NCBI GenBank assembly: GCA_947497295.1
Contig: CANMFU010000010.1
Coordinates: 1 to 64,000, forward strand
Source: an uncultured Roseovarius sp.
GTDB lineage: Bacteria > Pseudomonadota > Alphaproteobacteria > Rhodobacterales > Rhodobacteraceae
DNA length: 64,000 bases
Reading direction: 5' to 3'
Shown: positions 16,951 to 27,084 of the stretch, piece after piece
Layout: every line of letters starts with the position of its first letter
How positions within the stretch are numbered: position 1 is the first letter of the stretch
Made by a program: the position numbers and the translations under genes
Notes under the pieces: generated by a model
What the model saw: only the letters and a program-made list of their open reading frames with translations
Told to the model about the DNA's origin: nothing
The model's database searches: none

Positions 16951-17883
16951 TTAACGCTGCCGAAGCGCGGCGAGCAGCCGCGGCAGGATCAGGGGCGTGA
17001 GGTACATCGGCACTTGGTAACAACCTACGAAAAGCAGCAGATGCGTCACCATCTCGGGTGGCAGTGCGGCCAGAAAGATCGCAAGGTTGCGGTTGCCGGC
17101 GGCGATGGCCAGAGCACCCGCCTCGGGCGCTGGAAGCGCGGCGCGAGAGCTGTGCCACACTGCGATGGCCGGGCCGAGATTGAGCGCGAAGGCAAGCGCC
17201 ACCAGTACCGGTAGCGTCACCTCCAGTGCCAGAATGGCCGGACCAACCGCCGCCATTAACCCAATCACGACCAGCGCCATGGCCAGCGCCAGCGCCCCGT
17301 CGATCGCGGCGACCGCGCCGGGAAGGCGGAGCCGCGGTATCGCCGCGTGCAGCGCGAACGCCGCCCCGACCGTCAGCGCAATCACGACCAGCAAGCGCGC
17401 GGCGCCGATGGCGACAGCCCCCAGATCGGGGAAAATCGGCAGCAGGGCAAACACCGGCACGGCCGTCAGCGGCAGCAGCGCGGTGCCCAGGACGAGCTGA
17501 CGCAATGCGGCCGCGGGATCGGCGCCGCTCATCAAGGCGAGGCCGGGCGCGCCTGTGACCGGTGCACCTGCCAGGACGAGCACAGCCCCCAGCCCGGCCG
17601 CCGTATGCAGCAGTCCCGCCCAAGCCAGCATCCCCGCGGCAATCATTGGGGCGGCAAGTTGCAGTGCCAATGTCAGTCCCAGCGCACGAGGCAGCGCAGC
17701 CCGGCGGGGCATGGCGGCGCGCGGGCCGATCCGCAGTGCCGACAGGAACAAAAGCAGCGCGATCAGCGGCACGATGGCGCCCGCCATGGCGCGCGCCAAT
17801 CCGGGTAGGGCGATACCAGTGACCAGACCGGCGATCAGCAGCCAGCGACCGTGGCGCGCGCACCAGCGAAGCGCGCTGTTCAC
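16951..17883 (-). CDS. BASS-like membrane transporter
   Basis: This 310-residue, very hydrophobic protein has about nine to ten membrane helices. The pattern LVLAGAPVTGAPGLALMSG, LGTALLPLTAVPVF and AIAAGNRNLAIFLAALP resembles the bile acid/sodium symporter (BASS, SBF-like) superfamily. The substrate is unknown. The GTG start at 17883 overlaps the stop of the MarR-like gene (GTGA), making it the fifth gene of the dctPQM operon. Being co-transcribed with a TRAP importer, it may move a related organic acid or its product, possibly outwards. Confidence 0.7.
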   Translation of the reverse strand: MNSALRWCARHGRWLLIAGLVTGIALPGLARAMAGAIVPLIALLLFLSALRIGPRAAMPRRAALPRALGLTLALQLAAPMIAAGMLAWAGLLHTAAGLGAVLVLAGAPVTGAPGLALMSGADPAAALRQLVLGTALLPLTAVPVFALLPIFPDLGAVAIGAARLLVVIALTVGAAFALHAAIPRLRLPGAVAAIDGALALAMALVVIGLMAAVGPAILALEVTLPVLVALAFALNLGPAIAVWHSSRAALPAPEAGALAIAAGNRNLAIFLAALPPEMVTHLLLFVGCYQVPMYLTPLILPRLLAALRQR

Positions 17884-18410
17884 AGCGCCGCCGCCGCCCG
17901 CGCCGCCTGATCGTAGTTGCCAAAGAGAGTGCGCAGCAGCGCCGAGAGCCTTGAAATCTCGGCCGGGTCGATCCCGGCGGCCTGCGCGCCGCGCACCAGC
18001 AGCGCCTCGCGTATTTCGGCGTATCGCGCGCAGAGTTTGGCGCCTTCGTTCGTGATGGCGGCGGTCTTTTCCTTGGACTTGCGCCCGGTTTCGACCAGCC
18101 CGCGTTCGGCCAGTTTGCGCAGCGCATAGTTGACCAGATGCGTGTCTTCGATGTTCAGCACCAGGCAGATATCGGCCAGGGTCTTGGGGCGGCCCCGATG
18201 ATGGACGAGGTGCAGAATGAGTACCTCAAGCGATGACATGCCAGAGGCGCCGGCAGCCGTCATGCAGCGGGTGATCCAGCGCTGGAAGGCGTGGTTTGCC
18301 ATGGTGATGGCGAATTCCAACTCGGACAGTTCCGGTAGGTCCGACGCGGCCAGATGCGCCGAGCTGACGACGGGGCCAATGGGCGATATATCAGGGCGCC
18401 GCCCTCTCAT
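17880..18410 (-). CDS. MarR-like winged-helix regulator
   Basis: This 176-residue protein has a winged helix in its centre: MSSLEVLILHLVHHRGRPKT, LADICLVLNIEDTHLVNYAL and RKLAERGLVETGRKSKEKTA. That pattern is typical of MarR-family repressors, which respond to small aromatic or organic ligands. The ATG at 18410 overlaps the dctM stop (ATGA), and the GTG of the next gene overlaps its own stop, so it is embedded in the TRAP operon. It probably controls this operon and the divergent 5-oxoprolinase-type gene through the dyad at 21417-21433. Confidence 0.8.
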   Translation of the reverse strand: MRGRRPDISPIGPVVSSAHLAASDLPELSELEFAITMANHAFQRWITRCMTAAGASGMSSLEVLILHLVHHRGRPKTLADICLVLNIEDTHLVNYALRKLAERGLVETGRKSKEKTAAITNEGAKLCARYAEIREALLVRGAQAAGIDPAEISRLSALLRTLFGNYDQAARAAAAL

Positions 18411-19711
18411 CGGTTCAGCATCGTTCCGGGCAACCACAGGGCGATCTGAGGAAATGCCGACAAGATCGCCAATGCCAACACCAGAAGTCCAAAGAAGGGG
18501 GCTGCATAACGCGCAATGGTAAAGATATCGCGCCCGGTGATCGACTGAAGCACGAAAAGGTTGAAGCCGACAGGCGGGGTGATCTGGCTCATCTCGACCA
18601 CCAGCACGAGGAAGATGCCGAACCATATGGGGTCAATTCCGGCGGCCATGACCATCGGCAGGATGATCGACACCGTCAGCACCACGATCGAGATCCCGTC
18701 CAGGAACATTCCCATGATGATGAAGAACACCGTTAGGGCCGCCAGCAGCGCATAAGGCGACAGATCCATCGCGCCGATCCAGGCGGCCAGTTCGCGCGGG
18801 ATACCGGTATAGCCCATGGCGACGGTCAGAAATGCCGCCCCGGCCAGGATGAAGGAAATCATGCAGGTGGTGATCGTGGCGGCGCGCAGCGAATCCCACA
18901 CGCCCCGGAGGCTCAGCGCGCGCGTCGCCCATGCCAGCAGCAGCGCGCCTGCCACACCGATGACCGCCGCCTCGGTCGGGCTGGCGATCCCGGCATAGAT
19001 CGAGCCGATGACAGCCACGATCAGCACCAGCACCGGCAGGAGCTTTGTGGCGGCGCGAAAGGCTACGCCGAGCGACGTGGCCGTTTCCGGCGCAGGCATC
19101 CGGCTGCGGTTCAGCGTGGCCCAGAGCATGATATAGCCCGAAAACAGCGCCGCCAGCATCAGCCCCGGCACCACCCCGGCCAGAAACAGGCGGGCGATGG
19201 ATTGCTCGGTCGCGGCGCCATAGACGATCAGGATGATCGACGGCGGAATGAGAAACCCAAACGTGCCCGACCCGGCCAGCGTGCCGATGATCATCCGGTC
19301 ATCATAGCCCCGCGCGCCCAGTTCCGGCACCGACATGCGGCCCACCGTAGCCGTCGTCGCCGCCGACGACCCCGAGACGGCGGCAAAAAGCGCGCAGGCC
19401 ATCACATTAACATGCAAAAGACCCCCCGGCAGACGCGTGGTGAAGGGCGACAGCCCCGAGAACATGTCTGACGACAATCGCGAACGCACCAGAATCTCGC
19501 CCATCCAGATGAACATCGGCAGCGCTGTCAAATCCCAGATGGTCAGTCCGCCCCAGACTTTGGTGGCGAATACCAGCGACGCGGGTGCGGGCGCAGACGT
19601 CACCATGGCCAGCAGCCCGACCGCGATCAATGCGAACCCCACCCACAGCCCGGCGGCGAGGGTCGCGAACAGGATGAGGATAAGCAACGGGGCAAGGGTG
19701 GCAATCTCCAT
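18407..19711 (-). CDS. dctM: TRAP transporter large permease DctM
   Basis: A large membrane subunit of 434 residues and about 12 helices that uses ion gradients to import the solute handed over by DctP. Family motifs include GEILVRSRLSSDMFSGLSPF, AAVSGSSAATTATVG, SGTFGFLIPPSIILIVYG and EMSQITPPVGFNLFVLQ. I chose the ATG at 19711 because it overlaps the dctQ stop (TGATG). The frame is open to 19843 but does not match the family before this point. The operon order is dctP-dctQ-dctM-regulator-permease. Confidence 0.93.
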   Translation of the reverse strand: MEIATLAPLLILILFATLAAGLWVGFALIAVGLLAMVTSAPAPASLVFATKVWGGLTIWDLTALPMFIWMGEILVRSRLSSDMFSGLSPFTTRLPGGLLHVNVMACALFAAVSGSSAATTATVGRMSVPELGARGYDDRMIIGTLAGSGTFGFLIPPSIILIVYGAATEQSIARLFLAGVVPGLMLAALFSGYIMLWATLNRSRMPAPETATSLGVAFRAATKLLPVLVLIVAVIGSIYAGIASPTEAAVIGVAGALLLAWATRALSLRGVWDSLRAATITTCMISFILAGAAFLTVAMGYTGIPRELAAWIGAMDLSPYALLAALTVFFIIMGMFLDGISIVVLTVSIILPMVMAAGIDPIWFGIFLVLVVEMSQITPPVGFNLFVLQSITGRDIFTIARYAAPFFGLLVLALAILSAFPQIALWLPGTMLNR

Positions 19712-20262
19712 CAGTTCGGCTCCTCGCGCTTGGTCTCGGCCGCGTCGAAATCGGGTTGCTGGCCCATGACCAACTGCAGGGTGGCCTGCGCGAGCGTCAG
19801 TCCAAACAGACCCAGCCCCAAAGTCATCGCTCCCTGCGGCCACCAGAGCGGCACCTTGACCATGCCGAAGCTGACCGCGCCAAAGGCATAGCTGTCCAGC
19901 GTCTGAAGCAGGCTGGACCAGGTGGCGAACGCGGCCAGCGCTGTGGCCCCGGCTGCTACCAGCGCGCCCAGCCAGCGCGCGGGGCCGGGAGGCAGGGCGC
20001 CAGTCAGCAATGTGACGCGCACATGCCCCCCGGCCCGCAGCGTGCCCGCCAAGCCGAGGAATACGGCAGAGACAAAGAGGAACCCGCCGATTTCGGCGAG
20101 CGACGGGATGGTCAGACCCGGCGGCGTCATGTCCAGCGCGCGCGCGGCCCGGTCGATCAGCCGCCCCGCGATCTGCACCAGCACAAGAACGGCAATGGCC
20201 GCAAAGGCTGCGGCGGCCAGCGCCAGCGCGCCATCATGCACGCGGTCAATAAAACGGCGCAT
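19711..20262 (-). CDS. dctQ: TRAP transporter small permease DctQ
   Basis: A small membrane subunit of 183 residues with four hydrophobic helices (about residues 10-32, 55-76, 95-118 and 139-162). FLFVSAVFLGLAGTLRAGGH matches the conserved DctQ core. It partners DctM in the inner membrane. It lies 72 bases downstream of dctP, with a stem-loop between them, and is translationally coupled to dctM. Confidence 0.9.
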   Translation of the reverse strand: MRRFIDRVHDGALALAAAAFAAIAVLVLVQIAGRLIDRAARALDMTPPGLTIPSLAEIGGFLFVSAVFLGLAGTLRAGGHVRVTLLTGALPPGPARWLGALVAAGATALAAFATWSSLLQTLDSYAFGAVSFGMVKVPLWWPQGAMTLGLGLFGLTLAQATLQLVMGQQPDFDAAETKREEPN

Positions 20263-20299
20263 CGCGCGTCCCCTCAGGATATGTTGCGTATGTCGTGCA

Positions 20300-20325
20300 G
20301 CGCGGGGCGGCGTGGCACCCCGCGC
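20300..20325. other. Stem-loop between dctP and dctQ
   Basis: GCGCGGGG (20300-20307) and CCCCGCGC (20318-20325) pair perfectly around ten bases. The hairpin starts ten bases after the dctP stop and lacks a T run. Such stems after binding-protein genes usually protect the upstream message or partly attenuate transcription, giving more DctP than permease. Confidence 0.6.
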
Positions 20326-20334
20326 CGACCCGGA

Positions 20335-21330
20335 TCACTTGAGGGATGCGCGATACGCGTCGACAACCTGCGCGCCTTCGTCGCCCGCCTCGGCCAGCCA
20401 TTCGTCGGTCATGGTCTGGCCGATCTCGGACAGTTGCTGCGAAAGCTCGTCACTGGGGTCGGACACGGTCATGCCGTTTTCTTTCAGCGTCGCAATCTTC
20501 TCGTCGGTTTCGGCGCGGCTCATCTCCCAGCCTCGTGTTTCGGCGGCCTTGGCGGCCTCCATCAGCGCGCTCTGCTGCTCGTCCGGCAGCCCGTCCAGGG
20601 CGCCCGTGTTCACGATGACCATGTTCTTGGGCAGCCACGCCTGGGTTTCGGTGTAGTGATTGGTGAAATCCCAAGCTTGGCTGGACACGCCGGTCGAGGG
20701 CGAGGTGATCATCGCCGCAACGCGCCCCGTCGAAAAGGCGGTCGGAATATCGCCGGTCTCAAGCTGCGTTGGGATCGCGCCCATCAGTTGTGCCAGACGT
20801 TCGGTCGCAGTGTTGTAGGCGCGGAAATTCGCGCCCTCCAGATCGGCGGTCGAGCTGATCGGCTCCTTGGTGTAAATGCTCTGGCCCGGCCACGGCACCG
20901 CATAGAGCAGCGTCAGCCCCTGATCGGCCAGCTTCTGCGTGACGACCTCGCGTGACGCATCCCAAAGCGCGCGGGACTCGTTGTAGTTGCTGGCAAGGAA
21001 CGGCACGGAATCGATGCCAAAGATCGGATCTTCGTTGGCCAGCCTGGACATCAGCACCTCGCCGATGGGTGCAAGGCCGCGGCGCACCGAATCCTTGATC
21101 TCGGGATGGCCGAAAAGTGATCCGGCAGAATGCACCGTGATGGTCAGCCCGCCATCGGTGGCGGCGGCGACGTCCTCGGCAAATTGCTGGATGTTCTGGG
21201 TGTGGAACACGCTGTCGCCGTAAGGTGTAGGCATGTCCCACTCCGCGGCAGCGGCAGGCAGCGCGAATGCGGCAGCGGCCAGCGCGCCGGTCAGCGCAGC
21301 GCCAAGAGGTCGGGTAAAGTGAAAGCTCAT
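20335..21330 (-). CDS. dctP: TRAP transporter solute-binding protein DctP
   Basis: A periplasmic binding protein of 331 residues. Residues 1-27 form a signal peptide ([20 protein letters not shown]) with cleavage near AAA-AEW. The body shows the DctP pattern with [58 protein letters not shown] and [20 protein letters not shown]. The arginine in NFRAYN is the usual carboxylate-binding residue. I chose the ATG at 21330 so that the signal peptide starts normally. Divergence from a 5-oxoprolinase-type gene suggests that the ligand is a small carboxylate or cyclic amide such as 5-oxoproline (inferred). Confidence 0.92.
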   Translation of the reverse strand: MSFHFTRPLGAALTGALAAAAFALPAAAAEWDMPTPYGDSVFHTQNIQQFAEDVAAATDGGLTITVHSAGSLFGHPEIKDSVRRGLAPIGEVLMSRLANEDPIFGIDSVPFLASNYNESRALWDASREVVTQKLADQGLTLLYAVPWPGQSIYTKEPISSTADLEGANFRAYNTATERLAQLMGAIPTQLETGDIPTAFSTGRVAAMITSPSTGVSSQAWDFTNHYTETQAWLPKNMVIVNTGALDGLPDEQQSALMEAAKAAETRGWEMSRAETDEKIATLKENGMTVSDPSDELSQQLSEIGQTMTDEWLAEAGDEGAQVVDAYRASLK

Positions 21331-21416
21331 CGCGGGGTTCCCTGTCATTGTCGGGCAGACATCAGACAGTGGCCGGCCCCGTCCGCCCTTGGGCACCGGC
21401 CAAGTCAGGTTGACGA

Positions 21417-21433
21417 GACAATATTAATTTGTC
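21417..21433. promoter_or_regulatory. Candidate operator between dctP and oxoprolinase gene
   Basis: A perfect dyad GACAA-TATTAAT-TTGTC lies in the 144 bases between the divergent dctP and fused oxoprolinase genes, 41 bases before the latter's ATG. It sits inside a second, offset repeat GTTGAC (21409-21414) and GTCAAC (21431-21436). Its size and AT-rich centre fit a MarR-family site, and a MarR-like gene is encoded in the dctPQM operon. Confidence 0.5.
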
Positions 21434-21474
21434 AACGTTTTGTCATTGAGCCGCAGCACAGGGAAGGAAACGGG

Positions 21475-24400
21475 ATGGCGACGCAGCCGGACGCAGGGCG
21501 CTGGGATTTCTGGATCGACCGTGGCGGCACCTTTACCGATCTGATCGGGCGGGCGCCGGATGGTACCCTGTCGGCGAAAAAGCTGCTGTCGATGAACCCC
21601 GAAGCCTACGAGGATGCGGCCATTGAGGGGATCCGCCGATTGCTGGACGTGCCGGACGCCATCCCGTCCGAGCGTGTCGGAACCGTGCGCATGGGCACCA
21701 CTGTCGCCACCAACGCGCTGCTGGAGCGCAAGGGCGACCGGACCTTGCTGCTGATCACAAAGGGCTTCCGCGACGCGCTGCGCATCGCCTATCAGGACCG
21801 CCCCGACATCTTTGCCAAGGAAATCCTGCTGCCCGAAATGCTCTATGACAGGGTCATCGAGGTGGACGAGCGTGTGCGCGCCGACGGCACCATTGAACGC
21901 GCGCTCGACACCGCCACCGTGAAGGAGGCGCTGAGGCAGGCCAAGGCCGACGGCATCGACGCGGTCGCCATCGTGCTGATGCATTCCTGGAACGCCCCCG
22001 CGCATGAGCTGGCGCTGGAGCAGGCGGCGCGCGATGCGGGGTTCGGGCAGGTGTCGGTCAGCCACGAGGTTTCGCCGCTGATCAAGCTGGTCGGGCGCGG
22101 CGATACCACGGTGGTGGATGCCTATCTGACTCCGATCCTGTCACGCTATGTGCAGCGGGTCGCGGATGCGCTGGGCGCCACGCCGCCAGATGAGGAAGGG
22201 CCGAGCCTGCAATTCATGATGTCCTCGGGCGGGCTGACCGCCGCCGACCGCTTCAAGGGGCGCGATGCGATCCTGTCCGGCCCGGCGGGCGGCGTGGTAG
22301 GCATGGCGCGCACCGGGCAGATCGCCGGGCATGACCGGGTGATCGGCTTTGACATGGGCGGCACCTCGACCGATGTGGCGCATTTCCACGGCGCGTTCGA
22401 GCGCACGTTCGAGACGCAGGTCGCGGGCGTGCGGATGCGCGCGCCGATGCTTCAGCTTCATACAGTTGCCGCCGGGGGCGGCTCGATCCTGCATGCCGAT
22501 CCCGGGCGCTTCCGCGTCGGGCCAGACAGCGCCGGCGCCGATCCGGGTCCGGCCTGCTATCGGCGCGGCGGGCCGCTTACCGTGACGGATGTCAACGTCA
22601 TGCTGGGCAAGCTCAACCCAGACTGGTTCCCGGCCATCTTTGGCGAGGGGCAGGATCAGAAGCTAGACCGCGACACCGTAGCCGCGCAATTCGGCGAGAT
22701 CGCCGCGCGCGAAGGCAAGGCCCCCGAGGCGGTGGCCGAAGGATTCCTGCGCATCGCGGTCGAAAATATGGCCAACGCGATCAAGAAGATCAGCGTGCAG
22801 CGCGGCTATGACGTGACGCGCTACCTGCTCAACGCTTTTGGCGGCGCGGGCGGCCAGCATGCCTGTCTGGTCGCCGACGCGCTGGGAATGGAGCGGGTGC
22901 TGATCCATCCGCTTTCGGGGCTTTTGTCGGCCTATGGCATCGGCCTTGCCCGTGTGACAGAGGCGCGCCAGAGGGGGCTGGAGGTGGCTCTGGACCCGGA
23001 CGGGACCGGACCCGTTGAAGAGGCATTGGACCGGCTGTCGGATGACGTGCGCTCGGCCCTTCGCGCGCAGGGCGTGGAGGAGGGTGACATGAGTTTCGCG
23101 CGGCGCCTTCACTTGCGCTACGCAGGCACTGATACCGCGCTGCCGATTGCATGGGACGGCGACGCGGCCACGGCGCGCAAGGCTTTCGAGACAGCGCATG
23201 AGGCTGAGTTCGGCTTTGCCGATCCGGACGCCCAGATCGTCATCGAGTCGGCTGAAATAGAAGGGCAGGCGGCCGATCCGGCCGCCGATCCTGAACCGCA
23301 GGCCGCACCCGACAGCGCCGAGGCCGAGACGGCGGCGACTGTGCCGGTCTTTTCGGGCGGCGAATGGCATGATGCGGCGGTGGTACGCCGCGAGGCGCTG
23401 ACGCCGGGCCGCTACATCGCTGGCCCTGCGCTGGTGATCGAGGCCAACCAGACCGTCGTGATCGAACCCGGCTGGACCGCCGAGGTCAGCACGCATGATC
23501 ATATCATGATGACCCGCAGCGAGGCTGCGCGACGTGACAGCGCGGTGGGAACCGAGGCCGATCCGGTGCTGCTGGAAGTCTTCAACAATCTTTTCATGAA
23601 CATCGCAGAACAGATGGGCGTGGCGCTGCAGAAAACCGCGCGCTCGGTCAACATCAAGGAACGGCTAGATTTTTCCTGCGCGGTGTTTGACGCAGACGGC
23701 GCGCTGGTCGCCAACGCGCCGCATATGCCGGTGCATCTGGGGTCGATGGATCGCAGCGTGGAAACGGTGATCCGCCTGAACGAGGGGCAGATCCGCCCCG
23801 GCGATGTCTATGCGCTGAACGCGCCCTATAATGGCGGCACGCATCTGCCTGACATCACCGTTGTCACGCCGGTGTTCGACGATGCGGAAACGCAGATCCT
23901 GTTCTGGGCCGCCTCGCGCGGGCATCATGCGGATGTGGGCGGCATCGCCCCCGGCTCGATGACGCCGCGCGCCACAAAGGTGGACGAAGAGGGCGTTCTG
24001 ATCGACAACTTCAAGCTGGTCGAGAACGGGCGTTTCCGCGACGGCCCGCTCCGCGAGCTGCTGACCGACCATCCCTATCCCTGCCGCAACCCGGACGAGA
24101 ATACCGCCGATCTCAAGGCACAGGTCGCCGCCAACGCCCGCGGCGTGGCCGAGCTGCGCCGCATGATCGCGGATTTCGGGCTGGAGGTGGTGCAGGCCTA
24201 TATGGGCCATGTGCAGGACAACGCCGCCGCCGAAGTTGCCCGCGTGATCGGGCGGCTCACCGATGGCGAATATGTCTATCCCACCGATACCGGGCAGGAA
24301 ATTCGCGTCAAGTTGACCGTGGACCGCGAGGCAGGCGAGGCGACGGTTGATTTCACCGGCACCTCGGGCGTGCAGGGCAACAACTTCAACGCGCCCGAGC

Positions 24401-25107
24401 CGGTGACGCGGGCTGCGGTTCTTTACGTCTTTCGCGTGATGGTCGAGGCGGACATTCCGATGAACGCGGGCTGCCTGCGTCCCGTCAAGATCATCGTGCC
24501 GAAGGGCTGCATGCTGTCGCCGGAATACCCCGCCGCCGTTGTCGCCGGTAACGTCGAGACCAGCCAGCATGTGACGAATGCGCTGTTCGGGGCGCTGGGG
24601 GCGATGGCCAATTCGCAGGGGACCATGAACAACCTGACCTTCGGCAACGCCCGGCACCAGTATTACGAGACGATCTGTTCGGGCAGCCCGGCGGGGCAGA
24701 TGAATGACGGATCGGGCTTTGCGGGGACGAGCGGCGTGCACGTCCACATGACCAATTCGCGCCTGACCGATCCCGAGATACTGGAGCTGCGCTATCCGGT
24801 GGTGCTGGAATCCTTCGGGATCGACGCAGGCTCGGGGGGCAAGGGCAAATGGTGCGCGGGCGACGGCACCACGCGGCGCATTCGGTTCCTTGAGGATATG
24901 GACCTCGCAATCCTGTCCTCGCATCGCGATCGCCCGCCCCAAGGCGTCGCGGGGGGCACCGACGGGCGATGTGGTCGCACCGAAATTCACCGCGCGGATG
25001 GCACGGTTGATCGACTGAAAGCTGCCGACCAGATCGAGATATCCGTCGGTGATACGGTCGTGGTTGTCACGCCAACTGCTGGCGGTTTTGGAGAGGCTGA
25101 GCAATAG
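21475..25107 (+). CDS. Fused HyuA-HyuB protein, 5-oxoprolinase type
   Basis: This 1210-residue enzyme combines both hydantoinase/oxoprolinase halves. The N-terminal HyuA part (about 1-680) has [46 protein letters not shown] and [14 protein letters not shown]. The HyuB part starts near residue 695 with [18 protein letters not shown] and carries [20 protein letters not shown] and [11 protein letters not shown]. The DRGGTFTD start and single-chain form are those of ATP-dependent 5-oxoprolinases (5-oxoproline to glutamate), rather than of split hydantoinases. GGAAGG precedes the ATG. The divergent TRAP operon probably supplies the substrate. A different cyclic amide cannot be excluded. Confidence 0.9.
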   Translation: MATQPDAGRWDFWIDRGGTFTDLIGRAPDGTLSAKKLLSMNPEAYEDAAIEGIRRLLDVPDAIPSERVGTVRMGTTVATNALLERKGDRTLLLITKGFRDALRIAYQDRPDIFAKEILLPEMLYDRVIEVDERVRADGTIERALDTATVKEALRQAKADGIDAVAIVLMHSWNAPAHELALEQAARDAGFGQVSVSHEVSPLIKLVGRGDTTVVDAYLTPILSRYVQRVADALGATPPDEEGPSLQFMMSSGGLTAADRFKGRDAILSGPAGGVVGMARTGQIAGHDRVIGFDMGGTSTDVAHFHGAFERTFETQVAGVRMRAPMLQLHTVAAGGGSILHADPGRFRVGPDSAGADPGPACYRRGGPLTVTDVNVMLGKLNPDWFPAIFGEGQDQKLDRDTVAAQFGEIAAREGKAPEAVAEGFLRIAVENMANAIKKISVQRGYDVTRYLLNAFGGAGGQHACLVADALGMERVLIHPLSGLLSAYGIGLARVTEARQRGLEVALDPDGTGPVEEALDRLSDDVRSALRAQGVEEGDMSFARRLHLRYAGTDTALPIAWDGDAATARKAFETAHEAEFGFADPDAQIVIESAEIEGQAADPAADPEPQAAPDSAEAETAATVPVFSGGEWHDAAVVRREALTPGRYIAGPALVIEANQTVVIEPGWTAEVSTHDHIMMTRSEAARRDSAVGTEADPVLLEVFNNLFMNIAEQMGVALQKTARSVNIKERLDFSCAVFDADGALVANAPHMPVHLGSMDRSVETVIRLNEGQIRPGDVYALNAPYNGGTHLPDITVVTPVFDDAETQILFWAASRGHHADVGGIAPGSMTPRATKVDEEGVLIDNFKLVENGRFRDGPLRELLTDHPYPCRNPDENTADLKAQVAANARGVAELRRMIADFGLEVVQAYMGHVQDNAAAEVARVIGRLTDGEYVYPTDTGQEIRVKLTVDREAGEATVDFTGTSGVQGNNFNAPEPVTRAAVLYVFRVMVEADIPMNAGCLRPVKIIVPKGCMLSPEYPAAVVAGNVETSQHVTNALFGALGAMANSQGTMNNLTFGNARHQYYETICSGSPAGQMNDGSGFAGTSGVHVHMTNSRLTDPEILELRYPVVLESFGIDAGSGGKGKWCAGDGTTRRIRFLEDMDLAILSSHRDRPPQGVAGGTDGRCGRTEIHRADGTVDRLKAADQIEISVGDTVVVVTPTAGGFGEAEQ

Positions 25108-25109
25108 AG

Positions 25110-25800
25110 TAGGAACGCAAAAAGGCGACGGATAGGGTCGCGGCGCTTGGGATTCGCGCTGACCTGTCCCCGCGCGCTCGGCTAGGCGAAAGGGACACCT
25201 GGAACAGGACGCCGCCAGACTTAAGGCGCTCAGCACCATCTGCCGCAGCCATCCCTGCGGTCATCGATACGCAAATTACGCAAACGGCGGTGATCTGCCC
25301 GCCCGAAGAGGTGACGGCCTCGATTGCAGCAGCCAGACGCTTGGGGTAGCCCAGCTTGGTAATTGCGGGCAAGGTGATCCCAGAGCGTATTGCCGCCCGC
25401 GTCGGCTGCCCCAGCACTTAGGATCAGGCGCTCGGCGGCGCGGCCCGCGAGTACGTAGGTGCGCTGGGTCTCGAGATCGTCGAGCATTAGATCGCCAGAG
25501 GCTAGGCCCTCCGCTTGGCCGCCCGGCTGCGTAATGAGCACGCGCTTGATCTGATCAAGACCAAGACAGATGCCGACGATGGCATGATTGCATTCATGGA
25601 TCGCGATACGATTTTCGCACGCCGGATGATGGTCCTGGGCCTCCGGGCTAAGCGCGGTCATTACGTCACACGCGCCATTTCCCCGGTTGGAATACCGCCG
25701 CCGCGGCCGTCCCGGGTCCCGGAGCCTCCGCGCCAGCGCCTGCGCCCCGGGCAGCGGCACTTGCGCCCTTACGTTGACGCGGCCGGGCCGCAGCATTGCC
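25110..25800 (-). pseudogene. FtsH-like AAA+ zinc protease, decayed
   Basis: Scraps of an FtsH-like protein are readable in order on the minus strand. They are LLRPGRVNVRAQVPLPGAQA (AAA+ second-region-of-homology end), then ALSPEAQDHHPACENRIAIH and ECNHAIVGICLGLD, then QAEGLASGDLMLDDLETQRT and AAERLILSAGAADAGG. AIHECNHAIVG replaces the AYHEAGHAIVG zinc motif and keeps HExxH. Near 25380 the frame changes to AITKLGYPKRLAAAIEA. Several shifts and the missing Walker region show that it is dead. Its parent looks more like the M41-type proteins carried on plasmids than the essential FtsH. Confidence 0.55.
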
Positions 25801-26292
25801 GCGTTTATCTTGCCGGATAATTGGCGCTGGCGACGATCATCACGCCGCCGCGATTTGCGGCCCGGACGCCGGGCAGGCAGCGAGTGTCAGCAACGGCTTG
25901 GTCTGGACTGCGAAGAATTTAAAGACCGAGCGGCATGACTGCATTGCGCATCAGCACTGCATGGTCGGGCCGGATGAGGCCGCTGCCGCCGTAGACAAGG
26001 CCATATCAGTGACCGAGACGATCAATAAACTCAGACCATTCGACGGATCGATCATGGCGTGCGGTGCTGCATTGAGCTGCTCCCAGAAGGCCGGAGCTGG
26101 GCTGCAGACGGTATTTCGAGCCAGACCGGGATATCGGCGCCGAGGCACCATCCGGGTGTCGATGCGGACCGCCAATTTGTCGCATAAGCGAAATCTGCGG
26201 CAGCGTTCCCGCCCGCGTCAGAGCGCATGTGCCGCCCGATAGTGTGAAATCGATCAATAATCAAGGTGTCCCATAGTCATCAAGTGGTGCGT
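25801..26292. other. Decayed stretch, no gene recognised
   Basis: About 490 bases hold only short overlapping frames. It lies upstream of the FtsH-like remnant and could contain the eroded front of that gene. I could not align any frame to an AAA+ Walker motif. Confidence 0.3.
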
Positions 26293-27084
26293 TTAATCCT
26301 TGAACGGGTTGCCTTGCAGGTAGCTTGCGTAAGGGGCTTGGACCAGCCAGCCTGCATCCACGGGCAGCGTCACGCCGGTGATAGCTGCGGCCCGATCTGA
26401 GCAGAGAAATTCCACTGCGTCGGCTACGTCGCCTGGCTCCACATAGCGGCGCAGGGCGGTCGTTGCCTTGATCGCCTCGGGGTTTCTTTCACCTGCAGCG
26501 ATCTTGGTCTTGAGGCCGTCAGATATCGTATAGCCCGGCGCGACGGCATTGACGCGGATGCCGTGGGGGCCAAGTTCGGCGGCGAGGATTTGGGTCAGCG
26601 CCAGAACCGCGTGCTTGCCTGGGGTGTAGGCAGGGAGCGACAGCGGCGCGAAGCTGGCGAGTGAGCCGATGTTGACGATCGCTCCGCGCCCCTCTTGGCG
26701 CATCATGCGCCCGACGTTCTGGCTCGCCAACAGCGTGCCGCGGTAGTTGGTCTTCCACAGCGCTTCATCCTCGTCCAGATCCTGATCGAGGACGCGCGTG
26801 CCGCTTTGCAGGATGCCGCCACTGTTTATCAGAACATGCGGTGGGCCAAAGGCGGTTTGTGACTGCTCCGCCAGCGCCGCGACCGAATCCGGAACAGCCA
26901 GATCGGTCGCGATGAACCGCGCATCGCCGCCCGCCTCGATGCAGGTCCGTGCCACCTCTTGTCCGCGCTCAGCATTGCGGCCCGAAATTGTGACAGCGGC
27001 TCCGCTCGCTGCAAAGCGCAATGCGATGGCGCGTCCGATGCCTGACGTGGCGCCGGTAACGATGACGGATTGCCGCGCGCTCAT
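26293..27084 (-). CDS. Short-chain dehydrogenase/reductase
   Basis: This 263-residue NAD(P)-dependent oxidoreductase shows GATSGIGRAIALRF for the nucleotide, VNIGSLASF for the serine and PAYTPGKHAV for the Tyr-x3-Lys pair. AVAPGYTISDGL and AITGVTLPVDAGW complete the fold. The structural NNAG motif reads NSGG, a small deviation. The ATG at 27084 overlaps the stop of the shikimate-dehydrogenase-like gene (ATGA). It is the last gene of a three-gene minus-strand operon that diverges from the aldolase-HyuAB operon under the putative GntR operator. The substrate is unknown. Confidence 0.88.
   Translation of the reverse strand: MSARQSVIVTGATSGIGRAIALRFAASGAAVTISGRNAERGQEVARTCIEAGGDARFIATDLAVPDSVAALAEQSQTAFGPPHVLINSGGILQSGTRVLDQDLDEDEALWKTNYRGTLLASQNVGRMMRQEGRGAIVNIGSLASFAPLSLPAYTPGKHAVLALTQILAAELGPHGIRVNAVAPGYTISDGLKTKIAAGERNPEAIKATTALRRYVEPGDVADAVEFLCSDRAAAITGVTLPVDAGWLVQAPYASYLQGNPFKD

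Noticed and set aside
16859..18127. 422-codon minus-strand frame overlapping the BASS-like and MarR-like genes
   Set aside because: It is out of frame with both and is an Arg-Gly-rich shadow without membrane helices.
23665..25239. 524-codon minus-strand frame opposite the fused oxoprolinase-type gene
   Set aside because: Antisense shadow. The plus-strand protein is clearly HyuB-like throughout this stretch.
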